A stretch of 64,000 nt of DNA, from the IMG/VR virus record IMGVR_UViG_3300046167_000884, positions 56,009 through 120,008 of that record; one strand, written 5' to 3'. The notes under the pieces were generated by a model. The model was given only the letters and a program-made list of their open reading frames with translations, was not told the DNA's origin and did not search any database. The translations under genes and the position numbers were made by a program. Positions 1 through 8,449 of the stretch are shown here, one piece after another. Origin of the DNA: a virus. Every line of letters starts with the position of its first letter. The stretch's first letter is position 1.

Positions 1-2
1 AA

Positions 3-1934
3 CGATATAGCTACAGCGAACAAGATGCTGTATTTGCTATTATGGCTGCTTTAAAACAAAGAAAATTTGATGGTTTAAATGAAGATCTAGATGTAGGACA
101 TCAAGACAACGAACCTCACATGCTTAAAAAAGAATTAGCTAGAGCAGGTCAAATGATACAAATGCTTTATAGAGCAGTAGATAATTACGATGGTCAGGGT
201 GAAGTAGATTTTCCACAATGGTGGCAAGCCAAAATTATCAAAGCAAACTCTATGTTAGATAGTGCTTTTGATTATTTGGATGGTGAAGAAATGGTAGCTA
301 AAATAGATGCTATGATTGATGGAGCAGATAAAGTTGAAGTAGATATTGATGTAGTTAATGAAGATGAAGTACAAAAAAGACTTGATGCCGAAAAAGCAAT
401 TAAATCAACACTTAAAGATGAAGGTGGAGCTGCTGGTTTAGAACCATTAGCAAAAGCTGTAAAAAAATTAGGTATTAGTAAAGATGAACTACTTAAAATG
501 ATTAAAAAAGTAGTTGGTGTTGCTAAACATAAACATGGAGATTATATTTCAACCCCAATAAATGAAATTGACTACGATGAAGCTTTAACCTTAAGGGGTA
601 TGTTAGCTGATTTAAAGAAAGAAAGAGAGCAATTATTTAGAGACATGGAGCAAGAAGCTGAACCAGAAGGTGGGCCAATTGCTGATAGATACGGTGATGA
701 ATTAAATAAAATTGAAGACCGTATGTACCAAATTGCTAAACAACTTCGTGATTATGATATGAACGAAGGAGTAAATGAAATAGGTATGTTTCATGACCCT
801 CGAATGTCAAGTGGAAACTTTGATCATTTAACTCCTGATCCAAAAGAAGACCAATTAAAAACCGCTTACGCTGCTTTAGAAAAAGCAGAAAAAGACGGTG
901 ATATTAGAAAACAAGAATTAGCTTTAGCTGCTATTGATCTTATCAATGGTAATATTAACGAAGAATCATCAGATGTATTCTTAGATGACATTGCACAAAT
1001 GATGTTTAGTATGGATTATGATCAATTATCCCCACTAGAACAAGAAACGGTTAGAGATGAGGCAGAAAGACAAGATCCAGGAGATATGTCTCACCAATTT
1101 CAATATTATGATGATGAAGATGAATCACTAAACGAAGCAATGGATGGTGGTCAATTATTTGACTACTTTAAGTCTAAAGGATACGATATAACAGAACGTA
1201 GACCAGATGGATATCCACCTAAAGAAGGAGTAGAAGGATACCAAGTAAATAGAGGTAGAGGTAGATACCCTCAATCAGTAATATTTCAGTATAATAAAGA
1301 TACTGACGAATTTACCATCAGTAGGATGAGTGGTTATAGAATCGATGAAAAAGATGCTATAAAAGCTGGGATGAGAGAAGCAGGCCGTTCAGGAGCAGCT
1401 GGTATGGATTCTTACATGACAGATGGAAATTACACACCAGTAGATATTTCAGCCGAAGGTTTAAAAGATATAGTTGACCACGTAATGACTGGTTTAGATA
1501 GAGAAAGTAAAGCACAATCAGATTTTTATCGTGCTAGAGGGCGTACATCAGGTACTATAGATGAAAAAATAGCTACTGCAGTTAGAGAAAAATTAACTAA
1601 ATCATCATCAGTAGAAGACCATGTTGAAGATTTTAAAGATTCAGATGCACCTCAATTTAAAGGTAAATCATTAGAAAAAATTAAACAAATGGCTTTAGCA
1701 TCATTTTTACAAAAACAAGGTAAGAAAAAAGTATCTGAAGTTAAAGATAGTAGAAAGAAAAAAGAATTCAAAGTAGGTGATAAAGTAACATACTTAGGAC
1801 ACCCAGGTGAAATTACTAAAGTTAATAAAGAAATGACTGGTGTTATTACCTATAATGTATCATATGATAAAGGTAATGGTAAAACAAAAGCATCAAACAT
1901 CTATAATAAAGGTGGTGAAATAAAAACTGTATAA
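3..1934 (+). CDS. Large acidic phage protein, 5' end outside the window
   Basis: The reading frame is open to the left edge of the window, so the true start lies upstream; the first in-window ATG is at 42. The product is acidic and helical. An early segment ([13 protein letters not shown], then DFPQWWQ) looks like one that recurs in structural or accessory proteins of marine T4-like phages. The last 60 residues ([19 protein letters not shown]) look like a small SH3/KOW-type barrel. Several L/I/V-N-E triplets (GLNED, INEID, VNEIG, SLNEA) resemble T4 prohead-protease sites and separate the protein into modules, so it may be a processed head-interior polyprotein; that is inference. The next gene starts 3 bases after its stop. 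Confidence 0.7.
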   Translation, partial: RYSYSEQDAVFAIMAALKQRKFDGLNEDLDVGHQDNEPHMLKKELARAGQMIQMLYRAVDNYDGQGEVDFPQWWQAKIIKANSMLDSAFDYLDGEEMVAKIDAMIDGADKVEVDIDVVNEDEVQKRLDAEKAIKSTLKDEGGAAGLEPLAKAVKKLGISKDELLKMIKKVVGVAKHKHGDYISTPINEIDYDEALTLRGMLADLKKEREQLFRDMEQEAEPEGGPIADRYGDELNKIEDRMYQIAKQLRDYDMNEGVNEIGMFHDPRMSSGNFDHLTPDPKEDQLKTAYAALEKAEKDGDIRKQELALAAIDLINGNINEESSDVFLDDIAQMMFSMDYDQLSPLEQETVRDEAERQDPGDMSHQFQYYDDEDESLNEAMDGGQLFDYFKSKGYDITERRPDGYPPKEGVEGYQVNRGRGRYPQSVIFQYNKDTDEFTISRMSGYRIDEKDAIKAGMREAGRSGAAGMDSYMTDGNYTPVDISAEGLKDIVDHVMTGLDRESKAQSDFYRARGRTSGTIDEKIATAVREKLTKSSSVEDHVEDFKDSDAPQFKGKSLEKIKQMALASFLQKQGKKKVSEVKDSRKKKEFKVGDKVTYLGHPGEITKVNKEMTGVITYNVSYDKGNGKTKASNIYNKGGEIKTV

Positions 1935-1936
1935 TA

Positions 1937-2407
1937 ATGACTAAAGCAGAATTAAGACAAAAAATTAAGACATTAGCAGTTACTGTTATGGCTGAAAAAG
2001 CTAAAACTGATGATGCTGCCTTAGCTTATGATGAATTAGTTAAATTTCCAGCTTTAAAAGATATTATAGTGGATCTATTAACTGATCAATTTGATTCATT
2101 TTTAGAATCAGTAGATTGGGTAGCTCCACGTCCTACAACTTTTCGTATAAATTTGTTGAATGGTGAAAATTTCTTACTTATGTTTACGGACAGAAGTTGG
2201 ATAGGACAAGTACAAGGAAAAAAATATTATTTACTAAATCTCGATGAGGAAGAAAGATGTGCTCTAGCGATTAACAGACTTCTAAGAGTAGGACCCGCTA
2301 GTGGTGCTGAAATGGAGGGAGAAGCAAGTGAAACTGATACAACAACAGACACAGCTGATACCGAAGTTGAAGATGAAGTAGATGTTGATGTAGACGTAGA
2401 AGCATAA
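1937..2407 (+). CDS. Conserved phage protein with acidic C-terminal tail
   Basis: The product has 156 residues. Residues 1-120 form a compact mixed alpha/beta domain with a distinctive core (DWVAPRPTTFRINLLNGE, then SWIGQVQGKKYYLLNL). The last 30 residues are nearly all acidic or Thr (ETDTTTDTADTEVEDEVDVD), an unstructured tail. I know similar sequences only as uncharacterised proteins of marine T4-like phages. It is packed between the upstream acidic protein and the 436-residue protein downstream with almost no spacing, so it probably shares their transcript and may be virion-associated. No enzymatic motif is visible. Confidence 0.7.
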   Translation: MTKAELRQKIKTLAVTVMAEKAKTDDAALAYDELVKFPALKDIIVDLLTDQFDSFLESVDWVAPRPTTFRINLLNGENFLLMFTDRSWIGQVQGKKYYLLNLDEEERCALAINRLLRVGPASGAEMEGEASETDTTTDTADTEVEDEVDVDVDVEA

Positions 2408-2416
2408 AATAAAATA

Positions 2417-3727
2417 ATGAGTATATTCGATAAATTTTTTACAAAATTCGCTTACAAATTCGACAAAGGATATCCTGACATGAATAATGATCAGGATGTT
2501 TTGTTGTTGGAGTCACTTATTAGTGAAGTATTAGGTGAAAGATATAGTTTAGAAGAAGCTAATATGGTTGGATCCGCTACAAATTATCCTTCTGTTACTG
2601 GGACTTGGGAAAAATATATTGAAAACCCACTATCTAAACATGAAGACGGAAAAACAACTTATACTGCAATAAAAACATCTCCAGTATGGATTAAAACTCC
2701 ATCAAATAATATTGAAAAAACAGATGTAATAGTAAATGTAAATGATACGTTTACTATTAGTTCTAGGTCTACTGATGATTTAATAAAAAAAGGAAGTTCT
2801 TATTATGCTCCTATTAATTATAAAGGAAAGGAATACTATTTCCCCTTTAATGCTATACTAAAACCTACAGGCAAAAATGTCCAAAAATTTGAACCTAATT
2901 TAGATTCTAAAAATGACCCATCAGTTTATCATGCCTTCACCCCAGGCCATCCACAAGAAGCAAATATTGCAATGTTATTTATTGAAAAAACATCTCCTGA
3001 TTGGGAATTTGAATATAAAGGAAAATCATTAAAAGTAATATATTTAGGTGATCCTAATGTTAAAAGTACTGGTTATCCTAAAAATGATTTACAAATTAAT
3101 ACTGAACCTGCCCCTGAAGGTTTAGATTCTTCAATGAGGATTAGTTTAAAAGCAGATAATGCTACTTACGTAGAGAATTGGATGACTTCTACTAGAGCAG
3201 AACAGATATTAGGTGATACCAAAGTAAAAGAAATTGTTTTAGGAGCATATAATGCTTTATTAAAATCAACACCACCTAGATCTGGTAAAGGTTTATTTAA
3301 AGGAACCCTTAAATCATATCAAATTTGTATGTTTATTAAAGACAAACAACCACCGTATGGATCAGAAGCACCTTCAATACTATCAGAACCCCTATCTAAA
3401 GATGAGGCATATGAAGCTTATACAGGGGATAAAAAGTTTGGGGATACTGATGGGTCAGCTAATTATTTTTATAAAGGAGGAAAACCAAAAACAACAACAG
3501 AATTTCTGGGAGATTTAAAACCATTCAAAGATAATATGGATAATTTATCAGATTTATGGGTTTCTTTAAGGGGATCTAATGAATCAGGTAAAGGAAGAAG
3601 TAGAGTATTTTATTGGGAAGGAAAAGATGATGATCCAAATGGAAAATGGATTATAAATCCATTATGGGCAGAAATAGCTGGGATAACCAAATCAGAAGAT
3701 AAAGAAGGTAATATAAAATATAGTTAA
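2417..3727 (+). CDS. Hypothetical protein, 436 aa, possibly virion-associated
   Basis: I do not recognise this family. The N-terminus (about 50 residues) is helical and contains LLLESLISEVLGE, which has LxE triplets like prohead-protease sites; a mixed alpha/beta region with many Lys, Tyr and Trp residues follows. There is no signal peptide, membrane segment or clear catalytic motif. It ends directly at a late-promoter-like box (3727-3741), so it is probably the last gene of its transcript before the 394-residue gene. The N-terminal LxE sites suggest packaging and processing in the head, as proposed for the cassette downstream, but this is weak inference. Confidence 0.65.
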   Translation: MSIFDKFFTKFAYKFDKGYPDMNNDQDVLLLESLISEVLGERYSLEEANMVGSATNYPSVTGTWEKYIENPLSKHEDGKTTYTAIKTSPVWIKTPSNNIEKTDVIVNVNDTFTISSRSTDDLIKKGSSYYAPINYKGKEYYFPFNAILKPTGKNVQKFEPNLDSKNDPSVYHAFTPGHPQEANIAMLFIEKTSPDWEFEYKGKSLKVIYLGDPNVKSTGYPKNDLQINTEPAPEGLDSSMRISLKADNATYVENWMTSTRAEQILGDTKVKEIVLGAYNALLKSTPPRSGKGLFKGTLKSYQICMFIKDKQPPYGSEAPSILSEPLSKDEAYEAYTGDKKFGDTDGSANYFYKGGKPKTTTEFLGDLKPFKDNMDNLSDLWVSLRGSNESGKGRSRVFYWEGKDDDPNGKWIINPLWAEIAGITKSEDKEGNIKYS

Positions 3728-3741
3728 TATTTATAATAAAA
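3727..3741 (+). promoter_or_regulatory. Late-promoter-like box
   Basis: ATATTTATAATAAAA, 4 bases upstream of the ATG at 3746. It belongs to a recurrent motif in this window found upstream of structural and lysis genes. The TATAA core recalls the T4 late -10 box (TATAAATA); the promoter role is inferred. Confidence 0.55.
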
Positions 3742-3745
3742 CAAT

Positions 3746-4930
3746 ATGTGTAACTGCGGATGTAATACTTGCGAAACTAAAACAAAAGGACCTTTACTTA
3801 CTGAAAGTAAAGTTAAATCTTTATTATCCGAAGGTCTACAATATCACATAGATAAAAAAATACCATTATTTGAAACAGTATATCGTATTGGTTCAGATAA
3901 ACATCTAGCCTTAATTAAAGAAGCTAGAAAAATGTATTCACGTAACATAATTGATTTATGTGAAGATGATGAAGCACTAATTAAAACACATTTAGGTGAA
4001 TTTGCTTTATATGAAGGTGAATCTGTACCATTAGATTTACCTATGTTAAATGAATCAGATTCTAACTATCCAGATTTTGATTTAAATAAAAACATAAGAT
4101 ACAAAGATACATCTATTTCAAGCGGAATGTGGAGATATACAGGTCAAGAACAAGGTGGAAAAGGCGTTTATAGAAATTTAAATAATGATCAAATATTAGC
4201 TTTTGATAGAAGTGATTTTGATATATTTAAAAACAATCTTGGTAGTCATTTTGATATTTCAGAATCATTAAATGAATTTTCATTACCTAAATTTGATGTA
4301 GTAAAACCTATTATTGATAAATTTTTAGGTGGGATAGAAAAAGCTGGTAAAAAACTATTACAAATAGTTAAACGAGAAGGTAAACAGACTTTAGTATTAA
4401 TTAAAGAAATAGCCGAATACGTAGTAAGTGGAGAAAAACCAACATCATCTGAACAGAAAAAAATTACAGAACAATTAAAGGATTTAGGTTTTTTAGCTTT
4501 TTTAGGAATAGCAGGTAATATTCCTTTTTCATTATTTTCTATAATTTATTTTATAATAGATGAATCAGGCATAGCTAAAGAATTTTTAAAATTAAATGAG
4601 TCATTAAATGAAGATGAACAATTAGACGAAAAGAAAAAGGCTAAGAAAAAAGAAAAAAAAGACCCACCATTAAATAAACCAAAACGTGGTGGTTCTAAAG
4701 CATATTATGTTTATGTACGTGATCCTAAAACTAAAAAAATTAAAAAAGTATCATTTGGATCCGGTGGTTTAAGAGCTAAAATTAAAAACAAAGAAGCTCG
4801 TACTGCATTTGCCGCTAGACATAATTGTAAAAATAAAAAAGATAGAACTAAAGCAGGATATTGGTCATGTAATTTACCAAGATACGCTCCAGCATTAGGA
4901 TTAGGTGCTAAAATGAATACTTTTTGGTAG
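3746..4930 (+). CDS. Modular protein: Cys-rich N-terminus, hydrophobic middle, basic phage C-terminal domain
   Basis: The product has 394 residues in several modules. The first nine residues are MCNCGCNTC, four cysteines in CxC style. Next come two LxE sites (PLLTES, SLLSEG) of prohead-protease type. Residues about 245-275 are hydrophobic (FLAFLGIAGNIPFSLFSII) and may form a membrane segment. Residues about 290-310 are almost all Lys/Glu. The last 85 residues are a compact basic domain (YYVYVRDPKTKKIKKVSFG, FAARHNC, AGYWSCNLPRYA) that I recognise as a recurrent C-terminal module fused to diverse proteins in marine phages. Its charge suggests nucleic-acid binding or DNA packaging. The function is not known. 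Confidence 0.7.
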   Translation: MCNCGCNTCETKTKGPLLTESKVKSLLSEGLQYHIDKKIPLFETVYRIGSDKHLALIKEARKMYSRNIIDLCEDDEALIKTHLGEFALYEGESVPLDLPMLNESDSNYPDFDLNKNIRYKDTSISSGMWRYTGQEQGGKGVYRNLNNDQILAFDRSDFDIFKNNLGSHFDISESLNEFSLPKFDVVKPIIDKFLGGIEKAGKKLLQIVKREGKQTLVLIKEIAEYVVSGEKPTSSEQKKITEQLKDLGFLAFLGIAGNIPFSLFSIIYFIIDESGIAKEFLKLNESLNEDEQLDEKKKAKKKEKKDPPLNKPKRGGSKAYYVYVRDPKTKKIKKVSFGSGGLRAKIKNKEARTAFAARHNCKNKKDRTKAGYWSCNLPRYAPALGLGAKMNTFW

Positions 4931-4931
4931 T

Positions 4932-5204
4932 ATGAAAATAGATATATTTAATGAAATACACTGGTTAAATTTTAGGAAATTACCTGAAATTCAACCTTTA
5001 TCATTAAATGAACAAGTAAAAAAATACAACCTTTACATAAATGAACTTACGTATGAACGTAATGTATATTTACATTGGTTAGAGGGACATAAAAAAGGTC
5101 CTAAAAGAACAACTCTTCAAGAAACAGGTTTTTTATTGCAAGAGGATTTATTTGATTTAGAACAAGAAAACGGAAGTAAAATTTTAATAACAGGATATGC
5201 CTAA
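4932..5204 (+). CDS. Small conserved phage protein
   Basis: The product has 90 helical residues. It includes LSLNEQVKKYNLYINEL and a C-terminal ETGFLLQEDLFDLEQENG segment that I associate with small uncharacterised T4-like marine phage proteins. It starts two bases after the previous stop and overlaps the next gene by 8 bases, so translation is probably coupled. There is no signal peptide or membrane segment. No function is assigned. Confidence 0.65.
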   Translation: MKIDIFNEIHWLNFRKLPEIQPLSLNEQVKKYNLYINELTYERNVYLHWLEGHKKGPKRTTLQETGFLLQEDLFDLEQENGSKILITGYA

Positions 5205-5712
5205 TTTACCTATTTCAGGATTACCAGCTTCATCTACATTACAAGGAGATGAATTATTTGCCGATGTACAAGGTGGTGTAACTAAATATACTACTTTAGA
5301 TGATGTAACAAGCTATGTAAGTGGCTCAATTGAAGTCTATAATCAAACTAACCCTAATAACTCATATATAGTTCCCGTAACTTTAACAGTTGAAAAAGGA
5401 GATACAATTAATTTATCAGATACTGTATATCAAAATGCTTCTATGATTGAATTATCATGGAGTGGAGAGACTAACCCAGATGTAACTCTAAATCTTCCAG
5501 ATGCAACAAATGCTAATAATACTTATAGAACAATAAGATTTATTTCTGATTCAACCTTTATCAATTCTAGTCATCATGTTGATTTAACTCCAACAGGAGG
5601 TCAAACATTAGATGGAAGTACAAACCCTTATGTAATAAATAAAGCATATGAAGGTATTATGGTATGGTCAGATGGAGCAGAATGGTTTATAATACAGAAA
5701 AAAGCTGGATAA
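5197..5712 (+). CDS. Fibre-like or decoration virion protein
   Basis: The product has 171 residues. It opens with MPNLPISGLPASSTLQGDEL, an N-terminus common in phage fibre and appendage proteins, followed by beta-rich sequence with many Thr, Asn and Ser residues (VTLTVEKGDTINLSDTV; LTPTGGQTLDGSTNPYVI) and an aromatic C-terminus (MVWSDGAEWFII). This fits a beta-structured particle surface protein: a head fibre, whisker or decoration protein. Its stop and the next ATG overlap as TAATG, so the pair is translationally coupled. The exact virion location cannot be read from the sequence. Confidence 0.6.
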   Translation: MPNLPISGLPASSTLQGDELFADVQGGVTKYTTLDDVTSYVSGSIEVYNQTNPNNSYIVPVTLTVEKGDTINLSDTVYQNASMIELSWSGETNPDVTLNLPDATNANNTYRTIRFISDSTFINSSHHVDLTPTGGQTLDGSTNPYVINKAYEGIMVWSDGAEWFIIQKKAG

Positions 5713-5960
5713 TGAACCCATACAAAAATAAAGGTAACATAAGAACGTTTTCGAAAGATGTAAATAAACTAGAACTAGTTTGGCATCAAGACGCTGAAGA
5801 TAGAGATATCGAAGTATTAGAAGGCAAAGGATGGGAATTACAAATGGATAATGAATTACCCTTTGAATTAGTAAAGGGAGATCGTATATTTATAACAGAA
5901 GGTAGAATACACCGAATATTAAAAGGCATAACAGATTTAAAAATAAAAATAAATGGATAA
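5712..5960 (+). CDS. Small cupin-like protein
   Basis: The product has 82 residues starting at the ATG that overlaps the preceding stop (TAATG); the longer in-frame extension would overlap the upstream gene and is unlikely. The core reads like a single-domain cupin: LVWHQDAEDRDIEVLEGKGW, then DNELPFELVKGDRIFI and GRIHRILKG, with His, Asp and Glu where a cupin would bind metal. I recall similar small cupins in marine T4-like phages. Substrate and role are unknown. It overlaps the first tagged cassette gene by 8 bases. Confidence 0.6.
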   Translation: MNPYKNKGNIRTFSKDVNKLELVWHQDAEDRDIEVLEGKGWELQMDNELPFELVKGDRIFITEGRIHRILKGITDLKIKING

Positions 5961-6246
5961 CTTTAATTTAAGAAAATATTTAGCTGAAGGAAAATTACAT
6001 GAAGAACAAGTAATGGGATATGCTGTACTTATAAATGGTAAATTCTATAATAATAAAGTATACAAATCAGAATCAGTAGCTAATGGACAGTTAACTACAT
6101 TACTAGGTGATGTAAAAAGTGAATTAGGTCTTGAAGGTGGAAGAAAAGATCAATATTATTTTGGTACTAAAAAAGGAGATAAAGATTTAGAACAACGTTT
6201 AAAAGATTTAGAACAAGCTAAAGTAGTAGCTGTAACCTATAAATAA
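5953..6246 (+). CDS. Tagged cassette protein 1 (putative injected internal head protein)
   Basis: The product has 97 residues. It begins with the shared tag, here MDNFNLRKYLAEGKLHEEQ. By analogy with T4 internal proteins (MKTYQEFIAE tag, cleaved by gp21 after an L/I-x-E site), the prohead protease would cut after LAE at residue 12. The remainder is a small alpha/beta domain (GYAVLINGKFYNNKVYKSES) ending in a charged helix (DKDLEQRLKDLEQAK). I do not recognise that domain. This is the most divergent full-length tag, with N for D at position 5 and R for K at position 7. It overlaps the cupin gene and is followed after 6 bases by the next cassette gene. Confidence 0.75.
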   Translation: MDNFNLRKYLAEGKLHEEQVMGYAVLINGKFYNNKVYKSESVANGQLTTLLGDVKSELGLEGGRKDQYYFGTKKGDKDLEQRLKDLEQAKVVAVTYK

Positions 6247-6252
6247 AAATAA

Positions 6253-6894
6253 ATGGATAACTTCGATTTAAAAAAATATTTAGCTGAAGGTCGCTTATTT
6301 AAAGAAGAAATAGACTACCCATCTATTAAAGATGAAATGAAAAAAATATATGATATAGATGTAGATCTAGATACCATTAAAGATTTTGTTACATCATATA
6401 ATGATAGTGAGGGTATGGATGTATTTGATACAACGGAACGAGAAGATTTTTATTTATATTTAAAAGATTTAGCTGAAGGCCTCTTATTTGAAGAAGAACA
6501 ATGGTTTGATCCCTCTAGCCCTTCACACGGTAAAGGATATAAAGTATTAGGCGATAAACCACAAGAAGGTGCTTTTTATGTAAGTGGATATGATTTTGAT
6601 AATGATAAAAGCTTTGAATATTATGTACTTGATCCTAATTATAATAAATACCTTACTGCTACCCAAGAATTATTAGGTCTTGCTGATGAACAGGGACACG
6701 AGTATGAAAGTATAGAACAGTATTATGATACAGTTAAAGCTTTTCAAAATGATTTAAGATCTTATGCTAAAGGAGGTAAGTTCGAAGGTGATGAGGTACC
6801 TAATTGGCTTATGCAAGATCTTGCTATGAGTTTTGGAACTGATTATGACCAATTTTATAGTGATGATGAAGACGAAGACGAAGACGATTATTAA
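6253..6894 (+). CDS. Tagged cassette protein 2, with a second internal tag-like site
   Basis: The product has 213 residues. The N-terminal tag is MDNFDLKKYLAEGRLFKEE. A small helical module (residues about 20-65) leads to a second tag-like stretch, YLKDLAEGLLFEEE, at residues 69-82, which again carries LAE before G. Cleavage at both would release a module of about 63 residues and a C-terminal domain of about 138 residues. The latter contains SHGKGYKVLGDKPQEGAFYV and ends in an acidic DDEDEDEDDY run. I do not recognise either domain. The layout suggests fusion of two once-separate tagged cassettes. Confidence 0.75.
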   Translation: MDNFDLKKYLAEGRLFKEEIDYPSIKDEMKKIYDIDVDLDTIKDFVTSYNDSEGMDVFDTTEREDFYLYLKDLAEGLLFEEEQWFDPSSPSHGKGYKVLGDKPQEGAFYVSGYDFDNDKSFEYYVLDPNYNKYLTATQELLGLADEQGHEYESIEQYYDTVKAFQNDLRSYAKGGKFEGDEVPNWLMQDLAMSFGTDYDQFYSDDEDEDEDDY

Positions 6895-6912
6895 AAATAA
6901 AATTAAAATAAA

Positions 6913-7464
6913 ATGGATAATTTCGATTTAAAAAAATATTTAGCTGAAGGAAGACTATTTGAAGAAGATTTTAAAAATCCAATTCTAGATAAATATTTAG
7001 AACTAAAAAAATCAGTAGATAACAATACAGCTTTTGAGTATGAACTATCAGATTTTATTAATGGTTTAGATAATACTGAACGTGAGGGATTAGAAAGCGA
7101 TTTAGGATTAGAAAGAGATGAGTTATATGAAGGTCGCTTATTAAAAGAAGAGATAATGGTTGACACCACTATTATGTTTGGTGGTAATGACTATATTAAA
7201 GATGTACTTACATCACCTGATGATTTTGGCTTTGATGAAGAAGATGCTGAATGGATTAAAAGTAATATTTTAACTGCTCCTAAAATGGTATCTATTGAAG
7301 ATTACATGGCTTTAGAGGATAAGTGGGTAGAACAAGCAGATTTAGATGTTGGAACAGGAGCAGATCGTGAGTCTGTTCTAGATGCTATTGATGTTCATAT
7401 TAAACAAGGATTAATAACTCCTGAAGAAGGAGAAGAAGCTAAAAAAATAGCACTAAAATTTTAA
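6913..7464 (+). CDS. Tagged cassette protein 3, with a second internal tag-like site
   Basis: The product has 183 residues with the N-terminal tag MDNFDLKKYLAEGRLFEED. Residues 20-70 form a helical module that resembles the first module of the preceding protein; both end in an NTERE or TTERE segment. It runs into a tag remnant, LYEGRLLKEE, at residues 71-80. Its DNA (from about 7123) is nearly identical to the matching part of the tag at 7783. The C-terminal 100 residues are acidic and unrecognised (TIMFGGNDYIKDVLTSPDDF). This is the second example of two tagged modules in one frame. Confidence 0.75.
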   Translation: MDNFDLKKYLAEGRLFEEDFKNPILDKYLELKKSVDNNTAFEYELSDFINGLDNTEREGLESDLGLERDELYEGRLLKEEIMVDTTIMFGGNDYIKDVLTSPDDFGFDEEDAEWIKSNILTAPKMVSIEDYMALEDKWVEQADLDVGTGADRESVLDAIDVHIKQGLITPEEGEEAKKIALKF

Positions 7465-7469
7465 AATAA

Positions 7470-7781
7470 ATGGATAACTTTGATCTAAAAAAATATTTAG
7501 CTGAAGGTAAATTATATGAACAAAAATCTCCTAAATTTAAAATAGGTGATTTTGTTCAACCTAAAAGCCGAGATAAATATGTAGGCCAAATTGAAGATGT
7601 TTATATTAATAAACCTGAAAATTTAGAAATAAAAGATGGTGAATATGTTTATTCAGTTGATAAATTAAATCACAGAGGAAAAGATGCAATGTCATTTGAT
7701 TTTAAAGAATCAGATTTAGAATCAATATCTGACCCAACTGAATATATAAAAAGTTTAACACCATATAAAAGAAGAAACTAA
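7470..7781 (+). CDS. Tagged cassette protein 4, SH3-like
   Basis: The product has 103 residues. The tag is MDNFDLKKYLAEGKLYEQK. After it comes FKIGDFVQPKSRDKYVGQI, a pattern typical of a small SH3/KOW-like beta barrel, followed by YVYSVDKLNHRGKDAMSFDF and a basic end (YKRRN). A similar barrel-like sequence occurs at the C-terminus of the large protein at the start of the window. After proteolysis of the tag the mature protein would be about 91 residues, in the size range of T4 internal proteins. The function is unknown; binding to a host protein or nucleic acid is possible but not shown. Confidence 0.7.
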   Translation: MDNFDLKKYLAEGKLYEQKSPKFKIGDFVQPKSRDKYVGQIEDVYINKPENLEIKDGEYVYSVDKLNHRGKDAMSFDFKESDLESISDPTEYIKSLTPYKRRN

Positions 7782-7782
7782 A

Positions 7783-8364
7783 ATGGATAATTTCGATTTA
7801 AAAAAATATTTAGCGGAAGGCCGCTTATTAAAAGAAGAATTAACTTTTTCTTTTGACGAATATAGCTATGAAATTGATGATGATGCCTATCAAGCAGAAG
7901 TAGAGGCAGGTATTAAAACTCAATTACCAAACATCTCAGATAAAGTTTTACAAGCAATCATAGATAGTTCTGTAGAATACTATTATGATCAAAGAGAAGA
8001 AGATGTACCTTCTAGTGATATCGTAGATATGGCAGTTGATTATTATAATGATGAAATGACTGGAGGCAGTAAACCATCTGCTCCAAGTCAAAAATATGAT
8101 TTATCTAGTGTTGATTTAAGTGGATTAGATAAAGGCCAAAAAGAAGCTTTTGATAAATTTGTAGATATTTACCTTAAACCTTATGGTGATACTGATGCAC
8201 AAGAAGATTTAGAACGCTACGTTAGACAATTTGGAAAAGTAGAAAATGCATACGATCTTGATTCTCTAATCCCAAACTCATTTCAGTACGACAGGGAGGA
8301 AAGGGAAGCTATGCAACTTCAATTGAGAAGAGCTTATTTAGATGATGATCAACCTATAAACTAA
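7783..8364 (+). CDS. Tagged cassette protein 5, acidic
   Basis: The product has 193 residues with the tag MDNFDLKKYLAEGRLLKEE. The rest is strongly acidic and mostly helical. One half is rich in Asp and Tyr (EYYYDQREEDVPSSDIVDMA). A Gly/Ser/Pro linker (TGGSKPSAPSQ) follows, then a second helical half (LDKGQKEAFDKFVDIYLKPY). High negative charge is a feature of DNA-mimic anti-restriction proteins, and T4 internal protein I blocks a restriction enzyme, but no specific family is recognisable. It starts one base after the previous stop and is followed by the Cys-rich mini-gene. Confidence 0.72.
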   Translation: MDNFDLKKYLAEGRLLKEELTFSFDEYSYEIDDDAYQAEVEAGIKTQLPNISDKVLQAIIDSSVEYYYDQREEDVPSSDIVDMAVDYYNDEMTGGSKPSAPSQKYDLSSVDLSGLDKGQKEAFDKFVDIYLKPYGDTDAQEDLERYVRQFGKVENAYDLDSLIPNSFQYDREEREAMQLQLRRAYLDDDQPIN

Positions 8365-8370
8365 TATATT

Positions 8371-8436
8371 ATGAAATGTAATTGTAAAGTATGTAATTGC
8401 GGAACATCATGTGGATGTGATTGCTGTAATTGTTAA
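8371..8436 (+). CDS. Cys-rich 21-residue peptide (metallothionein-like)
   Basis: A short frame from ATG 8371 to TAA 8434-8436 encodes 21 residues, nine of them cysteine, at positions 3, 5, 8, 10, 14, 16, 18, 19 and 21. They fall in CxC units (CNC, CNC, CGC, CDC, CNC), the metal-binding pattern of metallothioneins. The other residues are mostly Lys, Asn, Gly and Asp. The gene sits 6 bases after one tagged gene and 13 bases before the next, inside the cassette, and begins after an A/T-rich leader. The residue pattern is too biased to be chance read-through. It resembles the MCNCGCNTC start of the 394-residue protein at 3746. Metal or redox binding is inferred. Confidence 0.55.
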   Translation: MKCNCKVCNCGTSCGCDCCNC

Positions 8437-8449
8437 AATATAAAATAAA

